NCBI GenBank assembly: GCA_016845585.1 | Contig: JAERSO010000018.1 | Location: 33,172-97,171 of the forward strand | Direction of reading: 5' to 3' | DNA from: Acidimicrobiaceae bacterium | GTDB lineage: Bacteria > Actinomycetota > Acidimicrobiia > Acidimicrobiales > Aldehydirespiratoraceae | Length of the DNA: 64,000 nucleotides | Part shown: in pieces, positions 61,273-64,000 of the stretch | Layout of the letters: every line of letters begins with the position of its first letter | How positions within the stretch are numbered: the stretch's first letter is position 1 | The notes under the pieces: model-generated | What the model was told of the DNA's origin: nothing | The model's input: only the letters and a program-made list of their open reading frames with translations | Databases searched by the model: none | Position numbers and translations under genes: made by a program

Positions 61273-61278
<6 letters not shown>
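61246..61278 (-). terminator. Stop-codon-containing palindrome, copy 3
   Basis: Arms AAGTAACGCTGGGG and CCCCAGCGTTACTT (14 perfect pairs) with loop TCTGT, the reverse complement of the ACAGA loop at 59220. The TAA stop of pgi is inside. It lies between the pgi end and the PhzF start, so it may end pgi transcription only. Confidence 0.75.
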
Positions 61279-62907
<1,629 letters not shown>

Positions 62908-63067
62908 GAGGTCTCCTCGACCGCGTCACCCCGTCACTTGATCGCGACGGGCCCAGCCCTGTCCCCATCATCGCGGGTCGAGCACCCCGGGCAGGTGACC
63001 TATACGCGGGAGTCGTTTGCCTCATGTCGCTCAGCCGAATCATTTCTACGATCGGTTCCGAGCACAG

Positions 63068-63853
63068 ATGCGTATGTCTTCCAACCCCTTCCGACTGTTT
63101 GTGATGAGCGTGGCCTCGGCCGCTGTCGCGTTCGTGATGATCAGCGGAAGCCTTCGTCTCGACGTGCCCGCGACCGAGATCGGACAGGCCGGTCTGGCCG
63201 TCGGCGACGACACCGCTCGCGCCGTCGAGCGAGTGGCCTACCGCCAGGACGTCATCCGAGTCGGTGATGTGATCGTCTCGGACGGTGCGCCGTTGGTTCC
63301 GATCGTCGATGAGGACATCGCGGCCACGTGGGAAATCGTCGACGCGATCTGGCCCGACTCACTTCGCGGCGAACTGCATCAACTCTCGGTCATCGAGGAG
63401 GAGGGCCGCGGCCTTGTTGGTGTGGTCCATCCCGCCGGAGCGGGCGGTTGGATTCTGAGCCTCGACGTCGCCGACCTCGACGACCGACTGCTGATCGAGG
63501 AGACGATCGTTCACGAGATCAGCCATGTGGTCACGCTCGCCCCCGAGGTGTTCACTTTCGGCGAGCAGCCCTGCGAGGGTGTCCGGATCGAGCTCGGTTG
63601 CGCGGCCGAAGGGTCCCTGCTCGCACGGTTCTCCGCGACGTTCTGGCCCGGTGATCAGGGTTCGGATTCTCTCGACGACTACGTCAATGACTACGCCATG
63701 TCCGGCGCCCACGAAGATCTCGCCGAGACGTTCACCGCCCTGGTCCGGGAGTGGCCGGTCAGCGGAGGTCAGATCGATGCCAAGCTCGCGATGCTCCAGG
63801 ACGATCCTGGCCTCGCCGCCCTGGTGATCGAACTCCGCGCCAACCTCCCCTGA
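63068..63853 (+). CDS. Membrane-anchored putative zinc metalloprotease
   Basis: 261 residues from the ATG at 63068 (an in-frame ATG at 63017 adds 17). A hydrophobic N-terminal helix covers about residues 8-28. HEISH at 149-153 is a zincin motif, and AHEDLAETF gives E220 as a candidate third ligand, as in gluzincins. Two cysteines (C169, C178) may form a disulfide. Its target is unknown. Confidence 0.7.
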   Translation: MRMSSNPFRLFVMSVASAAVAFVMISGSLRLDVPATEIGQAGLAVGDDTARAVERVAYRQDVIRVGDVIVSDGAPLVPIVDEDIAATWEIVDAIWPDSLRGELHQLSVIEEEGRGLVGVVHPAGAGGWILSLDVADLDDRLLIEETIVHEISHVVTLAPEVFTFGEQPCEGVRIELGCAAEGSLLARFSATFWPGDQGSDSLDDYVNDYAMSGAHEDLAETFTALVREWPVSGGQIDAKLAMLQDDPGLAALVIELRANLP

Positions 63854-63896
63854 CTCGGAGCTCGGAGCTCGGCGGCGGCCCGCCCCTCCCGTTCTG

Positions 63897-63945
63897 GAAC
63901 TGGCGGCACATTTGGTCGGTGTCCGACGGTTTGTTCCGCCAGTTC
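63897..63945. repeat. Inverted repeat after the metalloprotease gene
   Basis: GAACTGGCGG (63897-63906) pairs with CCGCCAGTTC (63936-63945) over 29 bases. It is 44 bp after the stop codon and could act as a terminator or be a dispersed repeat. No U-tract follows. Confidence 0.5.
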
Positions 63946-64000
63946 GGACAGGGCGGGCAACGGACAGGGCGGGCAACGGACAGGGGGCAGGGGGCAGGGG
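63945..64000. repeat. G-rich tandem repeats at the window end
   Basis: The 16-bp unit CGGACAGGGCGGGCAA is present twice (63945-63960 and 63961-63976), then a partial third copy, then the 7-bp unit GGCAGGG repeated to the window end. The array continues beyond the window. Several runs of G might form a G-quadruplex. Confidence 0.7.

Overview
The window is high-GC DNA that reads as an actinobacterium, probably of the class Acidimicrobiia or a close relative. The support is indirect: a mycothiol glycosyltransferase (MshA) beside a YbjN-type gene, an RsiG-type c-di-GMP/sigma-factor switch protein, a rex-hemA-hemC-hemD-hemB-hemL haem locus, many GTG starts and many 1-4 bp stop/start overlaps. No tRNA, rRNA, CRISPR array, complete insertion sequence or prophage was seen. 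The left edge cuts an alpha/beta hydrolase gene.

Positions 1-31.7 kb are dominated by catabolic genes. A FadR-type GntR regulator (1900-2652) is divergent from a VOC-fold enzyme. A plus-strand run from 4804 to 21587, with gaps of at most about 65 bp and many overlaps, encodes a VOC dioxygenase-like protein, a cupin, ATP-dependent hydantoinase A and B, an acyl-CoA ligase, a Rieske oxygenase, a BMP-type ABC importer (lipoprotein, double ATPase, two permeases), an aldo/keto reductase, an MDR oxidoreductase, a methyltransferase and an amidohydrolase. A second Rieske oxygenase (3710-4696) sits just upstream. A dyad with core GGTCNGACC occurs twice at the regulator promoter, once before the 4804 gene and once before another VOC gene (start 22145), so these units may form one regulon. 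After a gene-poor stretch (22.2-24.9 kb), a minus-strand group encodes a second amidohydrolase, a molybdenum hydroxylase whose FAD and 2Fe-2S parts are fused in an unusual order, and a gamma-glutamyltransferase-like enzyme. My reading is uptake and breakdown of a nitrogen-containing, possibly methylated ring compound. The substrate is not known.

Positions 31.7-47.3 kb hold general genes: an ABC1/AarF kinase, a SprT/YgjP-like metalloprotease, a phosphatase, GNAT and PadR proteins, MoaD, RsiG, MshA, a CBS protein, ProC, a SAM hydrolase with a coupled 29-residue membrane peptide, an ABC-2 exporter, a CAP-domain protein, an acyl-CoA ligase, a glycosidase-like protein and an MFS carrier.

Positions 47.4-54.5 kb form the haem locus. 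Rex, with a near-consensus Rex operator in front, leads hemA, hemC, a hemD-GNAT fusion, a HAD phosphatase, hemB and hemL: the C5 route from glutamyl-tRNA to uroporphyrinogen III. Positions 54.5-64 kb carry a CocE-type hydrolase, a YceI protein, a CDP-alcohol transferase, a BaiN-type flavoprotein, a phosphotransferase, a PhzF protein, glucose-6-phosphate isomerase and a membrane-anchored putative metalloprotease. Three related palindromes (41018, 59203, 61246) lie at gene ends; two of them contain the stop codon of the adjacent gene.
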